Source: Streptococcus castoreus DSM 17536
GTDB taxonomy: Bacteria; Bacillota; Bacilli; Lactobacillales; Streptococcaceae
Length of the DNA stretch: 64,000 nucleotides
Assembly (NCBI RefSeq): GCF_000425025.1
Contig: NZ_KE384294.1
Span: 102,902-166,901 of the forward strand
Reading direction: 5' to 3'
Shown: positions 1 to 8,787 of the stretch, piece after piece
Position numbering within the stretch: position 1 is the stretch's first letter
Layout: each line of letters begins with the position of its first letter
Position numbers and translations under genes: made by a program
Notes under the pieces: model-generated
What the model saw: only the letters and a program-made list of their open reading frames with translations
What the model was told of the DNA's origin: nothing
Database searches by the model: none

Positions 1-362
1 CCTTTGTCTCCCTTTGGTCCAGCTACTCCGGCTTCGCCTTTTTCGCCTTGAGGTCCAGCCGGACCTTGTGGACCTACTGGACCTGGTTTTCCAGTTTCTT
101 TTGCTAAATCAGTTAAAACTTTCGTTAATGTTTCTTGTAACTTACTGAAGTATCTTCCGTGGTCAAATTCAGAACCATACCAACGTCTATTTACATACTC
201 TGAAAACTTTGGATAATCGTTGCTCATTGCACTCTTTACCTTATTTACTACGGTTGAAGAATCAGCCTTTACGGATGCAGATCCTCCCACAGCCATTAAC
301 AAAACGGCAGCTGAGGTTAAGCCGTAACGGCAGGCTAATTTGTTAATATGTCTTTTTTTCAA
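1..362 (-). CDS. Collagen-like surface protein (Scl family), N-terminal part, cut by window edge
   Basis: This is a cell-surface adhesin of the streptococcal collagen-like family. The reading frame starts at a TTG (360-362) placed 8 bases after an AAAGGAG ribosome site. A signal peptide ends near SVKA-D; it carries the RYGLTSAA stretch typical of this family. A non-collagenous V region of about 65 residues follows (SAMSNDYPKFSEYVNRRWYG), then Gly-X-Y triplets (GKPGPVGPQGPAG, GEKGEAGVAGPKG) run to the window edge. The rest, presumably more triplets, a linker and an LPXTG anchor, lies outside. Known Scl proteins trimerise through V and CL domains and bind matrix proteins. I cannot tell from this part whether it is SclA, SclB or the group C/G form. 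Family call is firm, subtype is not. Confidence 0.9.
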   Translation of the reverse strand, partial: MKKRHINKLACRYGLTSAAVLLMAVGGSASVKADSSTVVNKVKSAMSNDYPKFSEYVNRRWYGSEFDHGRYFSKLQETLTKVLTDLAKETGKPGPVGPQGPAGPQGEKGEAGVAGPKGDK

Positions 363-436
363 AACAATCTCTCCTTTAGTTCACTTTAATTAAAAGATCC
401 TCACATTTAACTGCAAGTAATCTCTCATAATTTTTA

Positions 437-510
437 CTAAATGATTATATAAAATAAATAATCAGGACGAAATAGAAGAATCCTTTTTTTCGGGGGGGGG
501 GGTAAAAATG
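437..510 (-). promoter_or_regulatory. Promoter region of the collagen-like gene with an 11-base C tract
   Basis: On the minus strand a TATAAT box lies at 444-449, about 80 bases before the TTG start; no good -35 box is seen, which suggests an activator. A run of 11 G on the plus strand (C on the minus strand) spans 492-502, beside an 8-base A/T run at 483-490. The tract sits about 55-65 bases upstream of the expected transcription start. scl1 of S. pyogenes is known to be Mga-activated; I cannot confirm an Mga box here. Confidence 0.5.
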
Positions 511-554
511 TGTTTTGAAAAACAGTCTATTTCAGTAAAATAGTTCAATGTACA

Positions 555-592
555 AAAAATAAACAGCCTTATTTTTATGACATCGGCTGCTT
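555..592 (-). terminator. Probable terminator of pepD
   Basis: Read on the minus strand after the pepD stop, AGCAGCC pairs with GGCTGTT around a 16-base loop and is followed by a T-rich run. The stem has one G-U pair and the loop is long, so strength is uncertain. Confidence 0.5.
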
Positions 593-655
593 ATCTCAAT
601 TATTAGTGAACTTTATTTTGCTATTAGCGGGTTGCTAAGGCAGAGACTGATTTTA

Positions 656-2074
656 TCAGTCACTCAAACTAAAACGGTTGGTCATTAAGTTGCTCGCATC
701 AAAGAGAATCTTATTCAAAAGGGTTTGGGTTGCTCTTTGGATGTCATCACTCATTTTTTGATTTTCTTTTTCTAAATCAACATTTTCGCCCGCTAGTAAT
801 TGGGCTTCAACCGCATGCAACATGGCATGACCTTTTGCCATTGTGCTTTCTAAATAGTTTTCCAAATCCGTTTCGTGATGATTAATATGAGAATCTGCCA
901 AAGCAGCAATCAATCGATTGACCCAATAAAAATTACCTGTTGAAACATCTTCGGTCGTGTTGGCAAAATAATCGGGGATGGTGTTTACTTGGGTAAATAA
1001 TGGAACCATGGTATTAAAGGGCATCGAACCGTAAGCCATCCACTGGATGGCTGCAATTTCTTTAGGCATATTAGGGCGAATCTGTAAAATAGCCGTTTGA
1101 CTGGTACGATTGATCCCAACTGGTCGAAAGGCTTTCCTACTTGTTGGGGTTCCTTCTGGTCCATAGGGGTCATAAGCAGTGTCTTGATAATGACTGCTCA
1201 AAACATACTTAATATCTTCAATGGTTATTTTTCGGTAGGGCTTTTGACACCAAGGAATGTCAAAACTGCGAGGATCTTGCACGATTTCTGGATTTAAAAA
1301 TTTTTGCATCACCCAAGCACGTGGTGTGTTGTAATGGCGGTCTTTGTCACGCTGACTGCCAAAAGCATATCGAGGATTGAAATGTTCATGGCTATATGTT
1401 AAATCTAAGTGATATGTCTCAATAAATTCTTTCAAATCAGCAGAGCATAGATAATCTTCTGGGTTATTAAATTCAAAGTGATCCATACCGAATTGATTTG
1501 GATTGGTGACATAGACATCATCAGGAACACGTCTTGCAATCCAATGATGCCCACCAATGGTCTCTAACCACCAGATATTATTTTCATCTGAAAAGGCAAC
1601 CCCATTTGATTCATAGGTGCCATATTCTTCTAAAATCGCTCCCAAGCGCAAAACCCCTTCACGAGCAGAACGGCTATAGGGGAGAATCAAGGTGAGCATA
1701 TCTTCTTCCCCAATTCCAGAAGGCACAAGTGGATCTGCTCCCAAAACACGAGAATTGGTTGTAATGGTTTCTGTGGCTGACATGGCTACGTTCATCTCAT
1801 TGACACCTGCTTCGCCCCAGATTCCGTCTTTCCCAAGTGCATCAGGGACTGAGGTATAAGTCATCGGATTGTCTGGCAAGTCCATTTCAAATGTGGATAA
1901 AACTGATTTGTAATGTTTTGGCTGATCTTCTGGTCTAATCACGACCATTTTTTTAGGGGTAAAGTCTCCGTTTTGAGAATCTTCTGTCCGGGCAATCATT
2001 GTCGAACCGTCATAGGATGCTTTTTTCCCGACAAGTATAGTTGTGCATGAAAAACGCTGTTTTTTATTGTCCAT
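656..2074 (-). CDS. pepD: Dipeptidase, C69 (Ntn-hydrolase) family
   Basis: This 472-residue enzyme hydrolyses dipeptides in the cytosol. It belongs to peptidase family C69, whose members mature by removing a short propeptide so that a Cys becomes the N-terminal nucleophile; here that is the Cys in [10 protein letters not shown] (residue 10). The [18 protein letters not shown] region is typical of lactic-acid-bacterial PepD. Length is normal for the family. AAAGGAC precedes the ATG, and a TATAAT box is at 2111-2116. The promoter of this gene is a known S. pyogenes prophage attachment site, which fits the prophage relic just upstream. It appears monocistronic. Confidence 0.88.
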   Translation of the reverse strand: MDNKKQRFSCTTILVGKKASYDGSTMIARTEDSQNGDFTPKKMVVIRPEDQPKHYKSVLSTFEMDLPDNPMTYTSVPDALGKDGIWGEAGVNEMNVAMSATETITTNSRVLGADPLVPSGIGEEDMLTLILPYSRSAREGVLRLGAILEEYGTYESNGVAFSDENNIWWLETIGGHHWIARRVPDDVYVTNPNQFGMDHFEFNNPEDYLCSADLKEFIETYHLDLTYSHEHFNPRYAFGSQRDKDRHYNTPRAWVMQKFLNPEIVQDPRSFDIPWCQKPYRKITIEDIKYVLSSHYQDTAYDPYGPEGTPTSRKAFRPVGINRTSQTAILQIRPNMPKEIAAIQWMAYGSMPFNTMVPLFTQVNTIPDYFANTTEDVSTGNFYWVNRLIAALADSHINHHETDLENYLESTMAKGHAMLHAVEAQLLAGENVDLEKENQKMSDDIQRATQTLLNKILFDASNLMTNRFSLSD

Positions 2075-2110
2075 TTTATGTCCTTTCTTAAATATCTATC
2101 TATATAAGAC

Positions 2111-2116
2111 ATTATA
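2111..2116 (-). promoter_or_regulatory. -10 box of pepD
   Basis: TATAAT on the minus strand, about 37 bases before the pepD start. The matching -35 region (around TGTCCA) falls in the tail of the prophage relic, so any prophage excision or insertion here would alter the pepD promoter. Confidence 0.5.
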
Positions 2117-2183
2117 TCAAATATCCGTCGTACTGGACACAAAACATATACCCCCTTTTTCACCCTCTATTACTCTAATTCTC

Positions 2184-2345
2184 TCAACACATCACCACTC
2201 TCTCCTCTGTCACAACCTCCCAAAGCTGAACTTTCTCACCTGGCAACACATAATCAAAAATCTGTCCATTTTTGCGCACGATATTTACTGTGTCTCCTGT
2301 GGTATATCCGTCCACTGCCTGTTTCAATTCTTCGTATGTTAACAT
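2184..2345 (-). CDS. prx: Paratox-like protein, prophage relic with altered C-terminus
   Basis: This 53-codon gene is preceded by a strong AAGGAGG site. The product reads MLTYEELKQAVDGYTTGDTV, then NIVRKNGQIFDYVLPGEKV and WEVVTEERV, which I recognise as paratox (Prx). That small protein is found beside exotoxin or DNase genes at one end of streptococcal prophages and is reported to bind ComR and block natural competence. The usual ending (a VLRELE-like segment) is present in another frame just downstream (codons from GTG at about 2188), so one indel has replaced the last residues by VVMC. No integrase, toxin or phage late gene is next to it, so it is an orphan left by a lost prophage at the pepD site. 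Whether the shortened protein works is unknown. Confidence 0.85.
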   Translation of the reverse strand: MLTYEELKQAVDGYTTGDTVNIVRKNGQIFDYVLPGEKVQLWEVVTEERVVMC

Positions 2346-2522
2346 AATTTTTAACCTCCTTACTTATTTATTTGTAAAAAGTACATTTTTAGGACTTTTT
2401 TGTTTTGGGCTGTTTTAGTGGGCTAAAATAATTTAAAAATATACCAATTTACTAACCTTAGAACTTTTCTTTTTCTAATACCTTTGCTATATTATTAAAG
2501 CAACATTAATTTGGAGAGGATA
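2346..2522. other. Divergent intergenic region between prx relic and small secreted peptide gene
   Basis: The segment is strongly AT-rich and holds the prx ribosome site (2346-2360 area) and a plausible TATATT-type -10 for the rightward gene near 2490. No toxin gene remains. A prophage attachment core is expected in this neighbourhood but cannot be defined without a second copy to compare. Confidence 0.4.
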
Positions 2523-2729
2523 ATGATGAAAAACAAAATATTTTTATTTATCGTTGCTGTCACAGCTGTCATAAGTCTCAGTGTTGTGACAATTGATCAA
2601 CAAACTGTATCTGCTTCTGAGATATGTACCTATGCTAATGGCGATTATAAGGTAGGAGTCTACGACGACGGAAAGGAAACTCCCCCCACAGAGCAAGGGA
2701 AAAACGTGCCGCAACCTAGTACGAACTAG
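2523..2729 (+). CDS. Small secreted peptide of unknown function
   Basis: The product is 68 residues with the ATG at 2523 or 2526 after GGAGAGG (2513-2519). Residues 1 to about 30 form a clear signal peptide: MMKNK, a hydrophobic core, and a likely cleavage after TVSA. The mature part is only about 37 residues, acidic and polar, with one Cys and a Pro-rich end (KETPPTEQGKNVPQPSTN). There is no LPXTG motif, lipobox or double-Gly leader. It has its own terminator. I do not recognise the family. Position beside the prophage relic suggests it may be prophage cargo or a host gene at the attachment site; both are inference. The clean ribosome site, signal peptide and terminator argue that it is real. 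Confidence 0.65.
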   Translation: MMKNKIFLFIVAVTAVISLSVVTIDQQTVSASEICTYANGDYKVGVYDDGKETPPTEQGKNVPQPSTN

Positions 2730-2794
2730 CTTTACAGATTCTTTGGTTATGTGTGGACAGTTGTAAAAAATTGGTTTGCTTAATAAATTTAGTC

Positions 2795-2822
2795 AGTAGG
2801 TGTCCTAACGCCTACTTTTTTA
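2795..2822 (+). terminator. Rho-independent terminator after the small secreted peptide gene
   Basis: AGTAGGTGT pairs with ACGCCTACT (one G-U) around a CCTA loop, followed by TTTTTTA. Confidence 0.85.
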
Positions 2823-2896
2823 TTATCCTTCAGAGTCAGACTAAAATGTGCAAATAAATGCTGTCACTAAAAATCATATGATACAAAATGACTTTC

Positions 2897-3808
2897 TTAT
2901 AAGCCATCTGCTATTTTATTGATTTTACGCAGACGGTGATTAACACCGCTTTTGGTAATTGAAAAATCAAGAGAATCTGCGATTTGCTGAATGGAATAGT
3001 CTGGGTGTTTGATACGACATTGTGCCACTTGTTGTAACTCAATGGGTAAACTCTCTAAGCCGATAGTGTCCATTATTTTGATGATATTATTGATTGTTTT
3101 CATGCTGGCATTAATCGTTTTGGTGATATTGGCAGTCTCTACATTATTGGCACGGTTGATGTCATTTCTGGCTTCACGTAGTAATTTTATAGATTCAATG
3201 ATTTCTTTGCAAGACATCGCTCCTACAATAATCAAAAAGTCCATAATATCTTCTGCTTTTTGCAAATAGGTTATTGCTCCACTTTTGTGTTCAATGGTCT
3301 TGGCATCTAGCATAAATTTATGCATCAATTTGGCTAAATCTTGAGCGTGGTCTAGGTAAACAGAATAAATCTCTAACTGATACTTTCCCGATTCGGGGTC
3401 TCGTATGGAACCGGCTGCCAAAAAAGCTCCTTTTAGGTAAGACCGACCAGCATCATCATCCAATAAGACCTGTGGTTCAATGCCTGTTTCTAGACCGAAA
3501 AAGGAATCTGCTAATTTTAAATCTACCAAAATGGTCTCCACACCTTGCTCAACATAGACGGTATAGACACGATTTTTGCGAAGATTGGTCTTTTGATAGT
3601 ATCTAATTTCTGGGACAATATCATAGGCGGCTTCAATGAGAGAATAAAGGTAGCGAGCTATCATGGCATTTTCAGTCGTGATGGATAAATGAAGCCTTTG
3701 ACTTGCTAATCCCAAACTGCCAGATAGTTTGATAATGGCTGATAATTCATTTTTATCGCCGGTGGATAGGTGAATTAATTCTTCTTTGACTTTCGTTGTA
3801 AAACTCAT
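2897..3808 (-). CDS. whiA: WhiA-like DNA-binding protein
   Basis: This 303-residue protein is WhiA, a conserved Gram-positive protein with an N-terminal degenerate LAGLIDADG homing-endonuclease fold and a C-terminal helix-turn-helix (about residues 215-300: [20 protein letters not shown], then [15 protein letters not shown]). In Bacillus it affects cell division and chromosome segregation; in actinomycetes it is a sporulation regulator. The start ATG overlaps the yvcK stop by 4 bases, so the rapZ-yvcK-whiA trio is translationally coupled, as in most Firmicutes. Confidence 0.93.
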   Translation of the reverse strand: MSFTTKVKEELIHLSTGDKNELSAIIKLSGSLGLASQRLHLSITTENAMIARYLYSLIEAAYDIVPEIRYYQKTNLRKNRVYTVYVEQGVETILVDLKLADSFFGLETGIEPQVLLDDDAGRSYLKGAFLAAGSIRDPESGKYQLEIYSVYLDHAQDLAKLMHKFMLDAKTIEHKSGAITYLQKAEDIMDFLIIVGAMSCKEIIESIKLLREARNDINRANNVETANITKTINASMKTINNIIKIMDTIGLESLPIELQQVAQCRIKHPDYSIQQIADSLDFSITKSGVNHRLRKINKIADGL

Positions 3809-4782
3809 TTCTTGGCGATCCTCACTAAATTCATCAACTCTTCAACCACTAAGTGACCATCATGGAAAGCACCACCATTTTCCAAGCGTAAAAAATTAGA
3901 GGAAATAATTCGCTTAGCAGTCTTAGAAAGACCTTTAAAATCATGGTCAACTTGAACCAGATATTCATCAAATTGGTTAGAATTCATGTAGGACTGAGGG
4001 ACCTGTTCCACATTAACCAAAACGGTATCAATGAGATCTCTGCCTAAGTGTTGATTTAAAACTGTCACGTGGTCAGCATCGGAAAAGTGTTCGGTTTCAC
4101 CGTATTGGGTCATAATGTTACAAATATAAACTACTTCTGCTTTTGTTCTTCGTAGGGCCTCCTTGATTTCTGGAATCACCAAATTAGGTAAAATCGAAGT
4201 AAACAGCGACCCCGGTCCCAAAACAATCATATCACTTTCTAAAATGGTATCAACCACTTTGCGACTTGCTTGCGGTTTCTCGTCACTATAAGTATTGGTA
4301 ACATAGACATGGTCAATCATGCCCTGATAGTTAGCAATGGAACTTTCTCCAGCAACTTCATGCCCATCTTTAAAAACAGCGTGTAAGGTCAAGGCTTGTT
4401 CACTGGAAGGGTAAATTTTCCCTGTAATATGAAAAAACTTGGTTAAAATTTGAATAGCGTTATAAGTCGACCCTTGCATTTCTGAAATCCCAGCAATAAT
4501 CAAATTGCCAAGTGGATGACCTGCCAAAGCACCATCGCTAGCGTTAAAACGATATTGAAAGACACGCTCGTAAAATTTTGGCATATCGCTCATGGCTAGC
4601 AAAACATTACGTAAGTCACCTGGTGGGGTTAATTGCATGGCATTGCGAAGTTCTCCTGATGAGCCACCATCATCTGCAACGGTAACAACAGCGGTAATAT
4701 CAACGGACTCTTTACGAAGACTTTTTAGAATAACAGGAATACCCGTTCCCCCACCTATGACGGTTATTTTCGGATTTTTCAT
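3805..4782 (-). CDS. yvcK: YvcK/CofD-like gluconeogenesis and morphology factor
   Basis: This 325-residue protein of the CofD/UPF0052 family has an N-terminal nucleotide-binding loop ([15 protein letters not shown]) and the conserved [15 protein letters not shown] and [14 protein letters not shown] segments. In Bacillus YvcK is needed for growth on gluconeogenic carbon sources and for normal cell shape, and binds UDP-sugars. It overlaps rapZ upstream and whiA downstream by 4 bases each, so all three should be made from one transcript. Confidence 0.93.
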   Translation of the reverse strand: MKNPKITVIGGGTGIPVILKSLRKESVDITAVVTVADDGGSSGELRNAMQLTPPGDLRNVLLAMSDMPKFYERVFQYRFNASDGALAGHPLGNLIIAGISEMQGSTYNAIQILTKFFHITGKIYPSSEQALTLHAVFKDGHEVAGESSIANYQGMIDHVYVTNTYSDEKPQASRKVVDTILESDMIVLGPGSLFTSILPNLVIPEIKEALRRTKAEVVYICNIMTQYGETEHFSDADHVTVLNQHLGRDLIDTVLVNVEQVPQSYMNSNQFDEYLVQVDHDFKGLSKTAKRIISSNFLRLENGGAFHDGHLVVEELMNLVRIAKK

Positions 4783-5669
4783 GAACGATTTACCGTTTCC
4801 TTCCGACGATTTTTATCACGATGACTTTCATTAACCGACCAATCTGTTGCTAAACTTTCTGCTAAACGGTGGGCAAATGCCACGCTTCGATGTTGACCAC
4901 CCGTACAGCCAATAGCCACCGTCAAAAGGGATTTCCCTTCTTTTTGATAAGCAGGTAAAATTGGAACGATAAGTGTTAATAGATGCTTGTAAAAATCCTG
5001 TGACTCTGGTTGTGTCATAACGTAATCATAGACTTCTTGATCCAATCCCGTCTTTTCCCGTAGTTCTACTTGGTAATAAGGATTTGGGAGAAAACGAACA
5101 TCAAAGACCAAGTCAGCATCTAAAGGTAAGCCATATTTAAAACCAAAACTCATGACCTCAATGCGAAAAGAAACTTGTTTTGAATCGCCAGAAAACTGAT
5201 CTGAAATGACTTTACGTAACTGTCTAGGGGTCAATTCTGTTGTGTCTACAACGTTTTGGCTCATGCTCTTCAATGGAGAGAGGAGTTCTCTTTCCAAGCG
5301 AATGCCATCAAGCACACGACCATCTGCAGCAAGTGGGTGACTCCGTCTTGTTTCTTTGTAACGAGACACCAACTCGCCATCAGTAGCGTCAAGAAAAAGA
5401 ATGCGAAACGCAATGCTAGAATTGGTTTCAATGCTATCTAAAATCGAAGTAATTTCATTAAAAAATAGGCGACTTCTCATATCAACAACTAGAGCAACCC
5501 TACGATTTTCATTACTTTGTTCAATCAAGTCCATAAACTTGGGAACTAGGGTTGGTGGCATATTATCAATCGTAAAATAACCTAAATCTTCAAAGGATTG
5601 AATAGCAACGGTTTTACCAGCACCACTCATTCCTGTAACAATAACCAGATTGATTTGTTTGTCTGACAT
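4779..5669 (-). CDS. rapZ: RNase adapter / nucleotide-binding protein RapZ
   Basis: This 296-residue P-loop protein has a Walker A motif GMSGAGKT at residues 13-20 and the C-terminal [11 protein letters not shown] segment of the RapZ (YvcJ) family. In E. coli RapZ directs RNase E to GlmZ small RNA; in Bacillus YvcJ binds and hydrolyses nucleotides and affects competence. The second ATG (MSDKQINLV) is chosen because GAGGGAG lies at proper spacing; an upstream in-frame ATG would be too close. First gene of the rapZ-yvcK-whiA operon. Confidence 0.93.
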   Translation of the reverse strand: MSDKQINLVIVTGMSGAGKTVAIQSFEDLGYFTIDNMPPTLVPKFMDLIEQSNENRRVALVVDMRSRLFFNEITSILDSIETNSSIAFRILFLDATDGELVSRYKETRRSHPLAADGRVLDGIRLERELLSPLKSMSQNVVDTTELTPRQLRKVISDQFSGDSKQVSFRIEVMSFGFKYGLPLDADLVFDVRFLPNPYYQVELREKTGLDQEVYDYVMTQPESQDFYKHLLTLIVPILPAYQKEGKSLLTVAIGCTGGQHRSVAFAHRLAESLATDWSVNESHRDKNRRKETVNRS

Positions 5670-5705
5670 ACTCATCTCCCTCTTCTTTTATGATGCGATT
5701 AGCTT

Positions 5706-5711
5706 ATTATA
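5706..5711 (-). promoter_or_regulatory. Extended -10 promoter of the rapZ-yvcK-whiA operon
   Basis: TATAAT on the minus strand preceded by TGG, giving a TGn-extended -10, about 37 bases before the rapZ ATG. The -35 region is weak, which is acceptable with an extended -10. Confidence 0.6.
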
Positions 5712-5903
5712 CCATATAAAACAGGGGCACTCACAAGCTAAAACAGTCGGTATGACCGAACTAACTTTCCTTATTGCAAATTAGCAATGTCCTAAAACCA
5801 TTCGTAAAAGGATTTCATTTGGCACTTAAAAATACGTTTCCTTTGGTTAAGAAAGCTACGTCATCATTTATGATACAATACCAGATTCGTCTCTATAAAA
5901 CCT

Positions 5904-5931
5904 TAAAAAGCCCATGGTAAGCCATGAGCAA
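5904..5931 (-). terminator. Terminator of the aspC-asnS unit
   Basis: On the minus strand GCTCATGG pairs with CCATGGGC around CTTA, followed by TTTTTAAGG, right after the asnS stop. Confidence 0.85.
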
Positions 5932-5937
5932 GGAAGA

Positions 5938-7284
5938 TTACGGTTTAATTCGGTGGAGCATCCGTGGAAATGGAATAGCTTCGCGAATATGCTTTGTCCC
6001 AGCCACAAAAGTTACCATACGCTCTAAACCAAGTCCAAATCCACAGTGAGGGACTGAGCCATACTTCCGAAGGTCAAGATAGAAAGCATAGTCATCTGGG
6101 TTCAAGCCCTCTTCTTCAATCCTGGTTAGTAATTTATGATAATCCGTTTCACGTTCTGAACCACCGATAATTTCGCCATAACCTTCTGGTGCTAATAAAT
6201 CAGCACATAAAACACGGTCTTCTTTGCCTGGTACTGGTTTCATGTAGAAAGCTTTAAAGCTAGCTGGGTAGTTGACCACAAATGTTGGCACACCAAAATA
6301 GTTTGAAATCCAAGTTTCGTGTGGGGAACCAAAGTCATCACCATGTTCAATGGCATCATAGTCTGCATCTTCATCAGAAGCGTGTTCTTGAAGAAGGCTA
6401 ATGGCATCATCATATGCCACACGCTTGAAAGGCTCTGCAATGTATTTTTTAAGCAGATCAATATCACGTTCTAATGTTTCCAAAGCTTGTGGCGCACGGT
6501 CAAGTACTCCTTGAATCATAGCTTTCACATAAGCTTCTTGTAAATCCAGTGATTCGTCATGCGATAAGAATGGGTATTCCGCATCCATCATCCAAAACTC
6601 TGTTAAATGACGACGTGTTTTTGATTTTTCGGCACGGAAAACGGGACCAAAATCAAAGACACGACCAAGTGCCATCATCCCTGCCTCAAGGTATAATTGA
6701 CCCGATTGGCTAAGAAAAGCTGGGTTGCCAAAATAATCTGTTTCAAACAATTCTGTTGTGTTTTCAGCAGCATTTCCTGATAGGATTGGGCTATCAAATT
6801 TGATAAAGCCATTTTGATCAAAGAACTCGTATGACGCATAGATAATGGCATTACGAATTTGCATAATAGCAGCCTGACGACGGGAACGTAACCACAAGTG
6901 ACGATTGTCCATCAAGAAGTCTGTCCCGTGCTCTTTTGGTGTGATTGGGTAGTCTTGTGACTCGCCGATGACCTCAATATCTGTCACATCAAGTTCGTAA
7001 CCAAATTTTGAACGCTCATCTTCTTTCACCATTCCTTTGACAAAGACAGAGGTTTCTTGGCTCAGGCGTTTGATGGTGTCAAACTTAGCGGTTCCTTCTT
7101 CTTCCCCAAAACGCTCAATAAAGTTTGGTTTAAAAGCAACAGCTTGGAAAAAGGCAGAGCCGTCACGTAATTGAAGAAAGGCAATTTTTCCCTTGCCTGA
7201 TTTGTTGGCAACCCAAGCGCCAATGGTCACTTCTTGTCCTACATACTCTTTTACACCACTAATGGAAACGTATTTCTTGGTCAT
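5938..7284 (-). CDS. asnS: Asparagine--tRNA ligase
   Basis: This 448-residue class IIb synthetase charges tRNA-Asn. The OB-fold anticodon domain covers about residues 1-110 ([20 protein letters not shown]), and the catalytic core has motif 2 ([20 protein letters not shown]) and motif 3 ([12 protein letters not shown]). Asn rather than Asp specificity rests on overall similarity to Firmicute AsnS. It follows aspC on the same strand after 36 bases, an arrangement common in Firmicutes where aspartate synthesis and asparaginyl-tRNA formation are co-transcribed. Confidence 0.95.
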   Translation of the reverse strand: MTKKYVSISGVKEYVGQEVTIGAWVANKSGKGKIAFLQLRDGSAFFQAVAFKPNFIERFGEEEGTAKFDTIKRLSQETSVFVKGMVKEDERSKFGYELDVTDIEVIGESQDYPITPKEHGTDFLMDNRHLWLRSRRQAAIMQIRNAIIYASYEFFDQNGFIKFDSPILSGNAAENTTELFETDYFGNPAFLSQSGQLYLEAGMMALGRVFDFGPVFRAEKSKTRRHLTEFWMMDAEYPFLSHDESLDLQEAYVKAMIQGVLDRAPQALETLERDIDLLKKYIAEPFKRVAYDDAISLLQEHASDEDADYDAIEHGDDFGSPHETWISNYFGVPTFVVNYPASFKAFYMKPVPGKEDRVLCADLLAPEGYGEIIGGSERETDYHKLLTRIEEEGLNPDDYAFYLDLRKYGSVPHCGFGLGLERMVTFVAGTKHIREAIPFPRMLHRIKP

Positions 7285-7320
7285 AATGTCTCTTTTCTAT
7301 AAATTTATTTTATCTTATGC

Positions 7321-8511
7321 TTACTTGCTACGGCGTTCCATAAACACATGTAAGCGTCTGACAGCCTCTTTTAAGGTTTCTAAATCAGTAGCATAGCTTA
7401 ACCTGATATTTTCAGGAGCACCAAATCCCGCACCGCTAACAACAGCCAAGCCAACTTCTTCTAAAATAGCATCCGTAAAAGCTGTCACATCGGTGAAACC
7501 CGTCAGCGCCATCGCTTTTTTCACATTTGGGAAGAAGTAAAAAGCTCCTTGTGGTTTCATAACCTCAAAACCTGCCACTTGATTTAAAAGAGGGTAGATG
7601 GTATTAAGGCGCTCTTCAAAAGCCAGGCGCATGCCTTCAAGAGAGGATTGATCACCTGCAAAGGCTTCAATAGCTGCATATTGCGAAACCGTTGCTAAAT
7701 TAGAAGTGGTTTGCCCGATAATTTTACTCATGGCGGCAATAATCTCAGGGTCTCCAACAGCAAAACCAACCCGCCAGCCCGTCATGGCATAACTTTTAGC
7801 CACGCCATTGACCGTAATCGTTTGACGACGAATCTCCTCTGAGAGCGTTGAAATCGGTGTAAACTGATTGCCGTTATAGACTAAGGAACCGTAAATATCA
7901 TCTGCTAAAATGATAATATCATGTGCAACCGCCCACTCTCCAATTTTCTGTAACTCATCTGCTCCATAAATCATTCCTGTCGGATTTGATGGCGAATTAA
8001 TCAAAACAACTTTTGTTTTGGGTGTTCTTGCCGCCTCCAGTTGGGCAACAGTCACCTTAAATTGATTTTCTTCTAGTCCTTGAACGAAAACGGGTTGACC
8101 TTCTGCCATTTTGACTTGGTCAGAATAAGAAACCCAATAAGGGGTTGGAATCAAAACCTGATCACCCGGATCCAAGACAGCCATAAAAAAAGCATAGAGA
8201 ATATATTTAGCGCCTGTTCCTGCTACAATCTCTTTTGGAGATACCACATAGCCGTATTGGTTTTCCATATAGGTTGCAATGGCTGCTTTTAATTCAGGTA
8301 AACCTGAGGCAATCGTATAAAAACTCGCCTTACCATTTTGAATGGATTCAATAGCCTTGTCCTGAACATTTTGGGGTGTTATAAAATCAGGTTCACCTAA
8401 GGTTAGACTTAAAATATCACGACCTTGAGCTTTTAAAGCCTTGGCTCTAGCACCCGCTGCCAGGGTTACACTTTCTTCCATTTCCAACACACGTTTTGAT
8501 AGTTTGGTCAT
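7321..8511 (-). CDS. aspC: Aspartate aminotransferase, class I, PLP-dependent
   Basis: This 396-residue fold-type I aminotransferase should interconvert aspartate/2-oxoglutarate and oxaloacetate/glutamate in the cytosol. The PLP lysine is in NGVAKSYAMTGWRVGF, the INSPSNPTG motif is in the middle, and the substrate-carboxylate Arg is in ENIRLSYA. A GGAGAG site precedes the ATG. It lies directly upstream of asnS. Exact substrate preference among class I subfamilies is inferred from this neighbourhood and overall similarity. Confidence 0.9.
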   Translation of the reverse strand: MTKLSKRVLEMEESVTLAAGARAKALKAQGRDILSLTLGEPDFITPQNVQDKAIESIQNGKASFYTIASGLPELKAAIATYMENQYGYVVSPKEIVAGTGAKYILYAFFMAVLDPGDQVLIPTPYWVSYSDQVKMAEGQPVFVQGLEENQFKVTVAQLEAARTPKTKVVLINSPSNPTGMIYGADELQKIGEWAVAHDIIILADDIYGSLVYNGNQFTPISTLSEEIRRQTITVNGVAKSYAMTGWRVGFAVGDPEIIAAMSKIIGQTTSNLATVSQYAAIEAFAGDQSSLEGMRLAFEERLNTIYPLLNQVAGFEVMKPQGAFYFFPNVKKAMALTGFTDVTAFTDAILEEVGLAVVSGAGFGAPENIRLSYATDLETLKEAVRRLHVFMERRSK

Positions 8512-8787
8512 CGTCTCTCCTTTTCATTAGTCTTTCTGTCTTTTCTTATGTCAATCACATAGCAAACAAGTCCGTATCTTGACTTGTCAAACCTTCAATA
8601 ATGGTCAGGCTATTGATAACTCTTAAATCAAACTTCCTTGGCTAAAATTAGCCATCAACAGTTTATCGTAATCATCTTTGCGCACGAAATAATAAGATTC
8701 AAAACAAAAAAAGACCAATATAAAACCAACTTTAAGTTGCCTTGACTACTCTCACCATAAGCGTCCTTTATGATGTGATCCTCTCTA
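8512..8787. other. Intergenic region, possibly a decayed small membrane-protein gene
   Basis: Between dinG and aspC many Firmicutes have a small ypmB-like membrane gene. Here the minus strand gives a short hydrophobic stretch (VGFILVFFCF) followed by SYYFVRKDDYDKLLMANF and then stops, so a decayed gene of that kind is possible. I see no intact frame, and the assignment is weak. Confidence 0.25.

Noticed and set aside
2043..2342. Plus-strand frame opposite prx and pepD start
   Set aside because: No ribosome site; it is antisense to the clear Prx frame, which has a strong AAGGAGG site and recognisable product.
2346..2896. Residual superantigen or DNase gene beside prx
   Set aside because: The only frame is the 68-residue secreted peptide, which has no toxin or nuclease motif.
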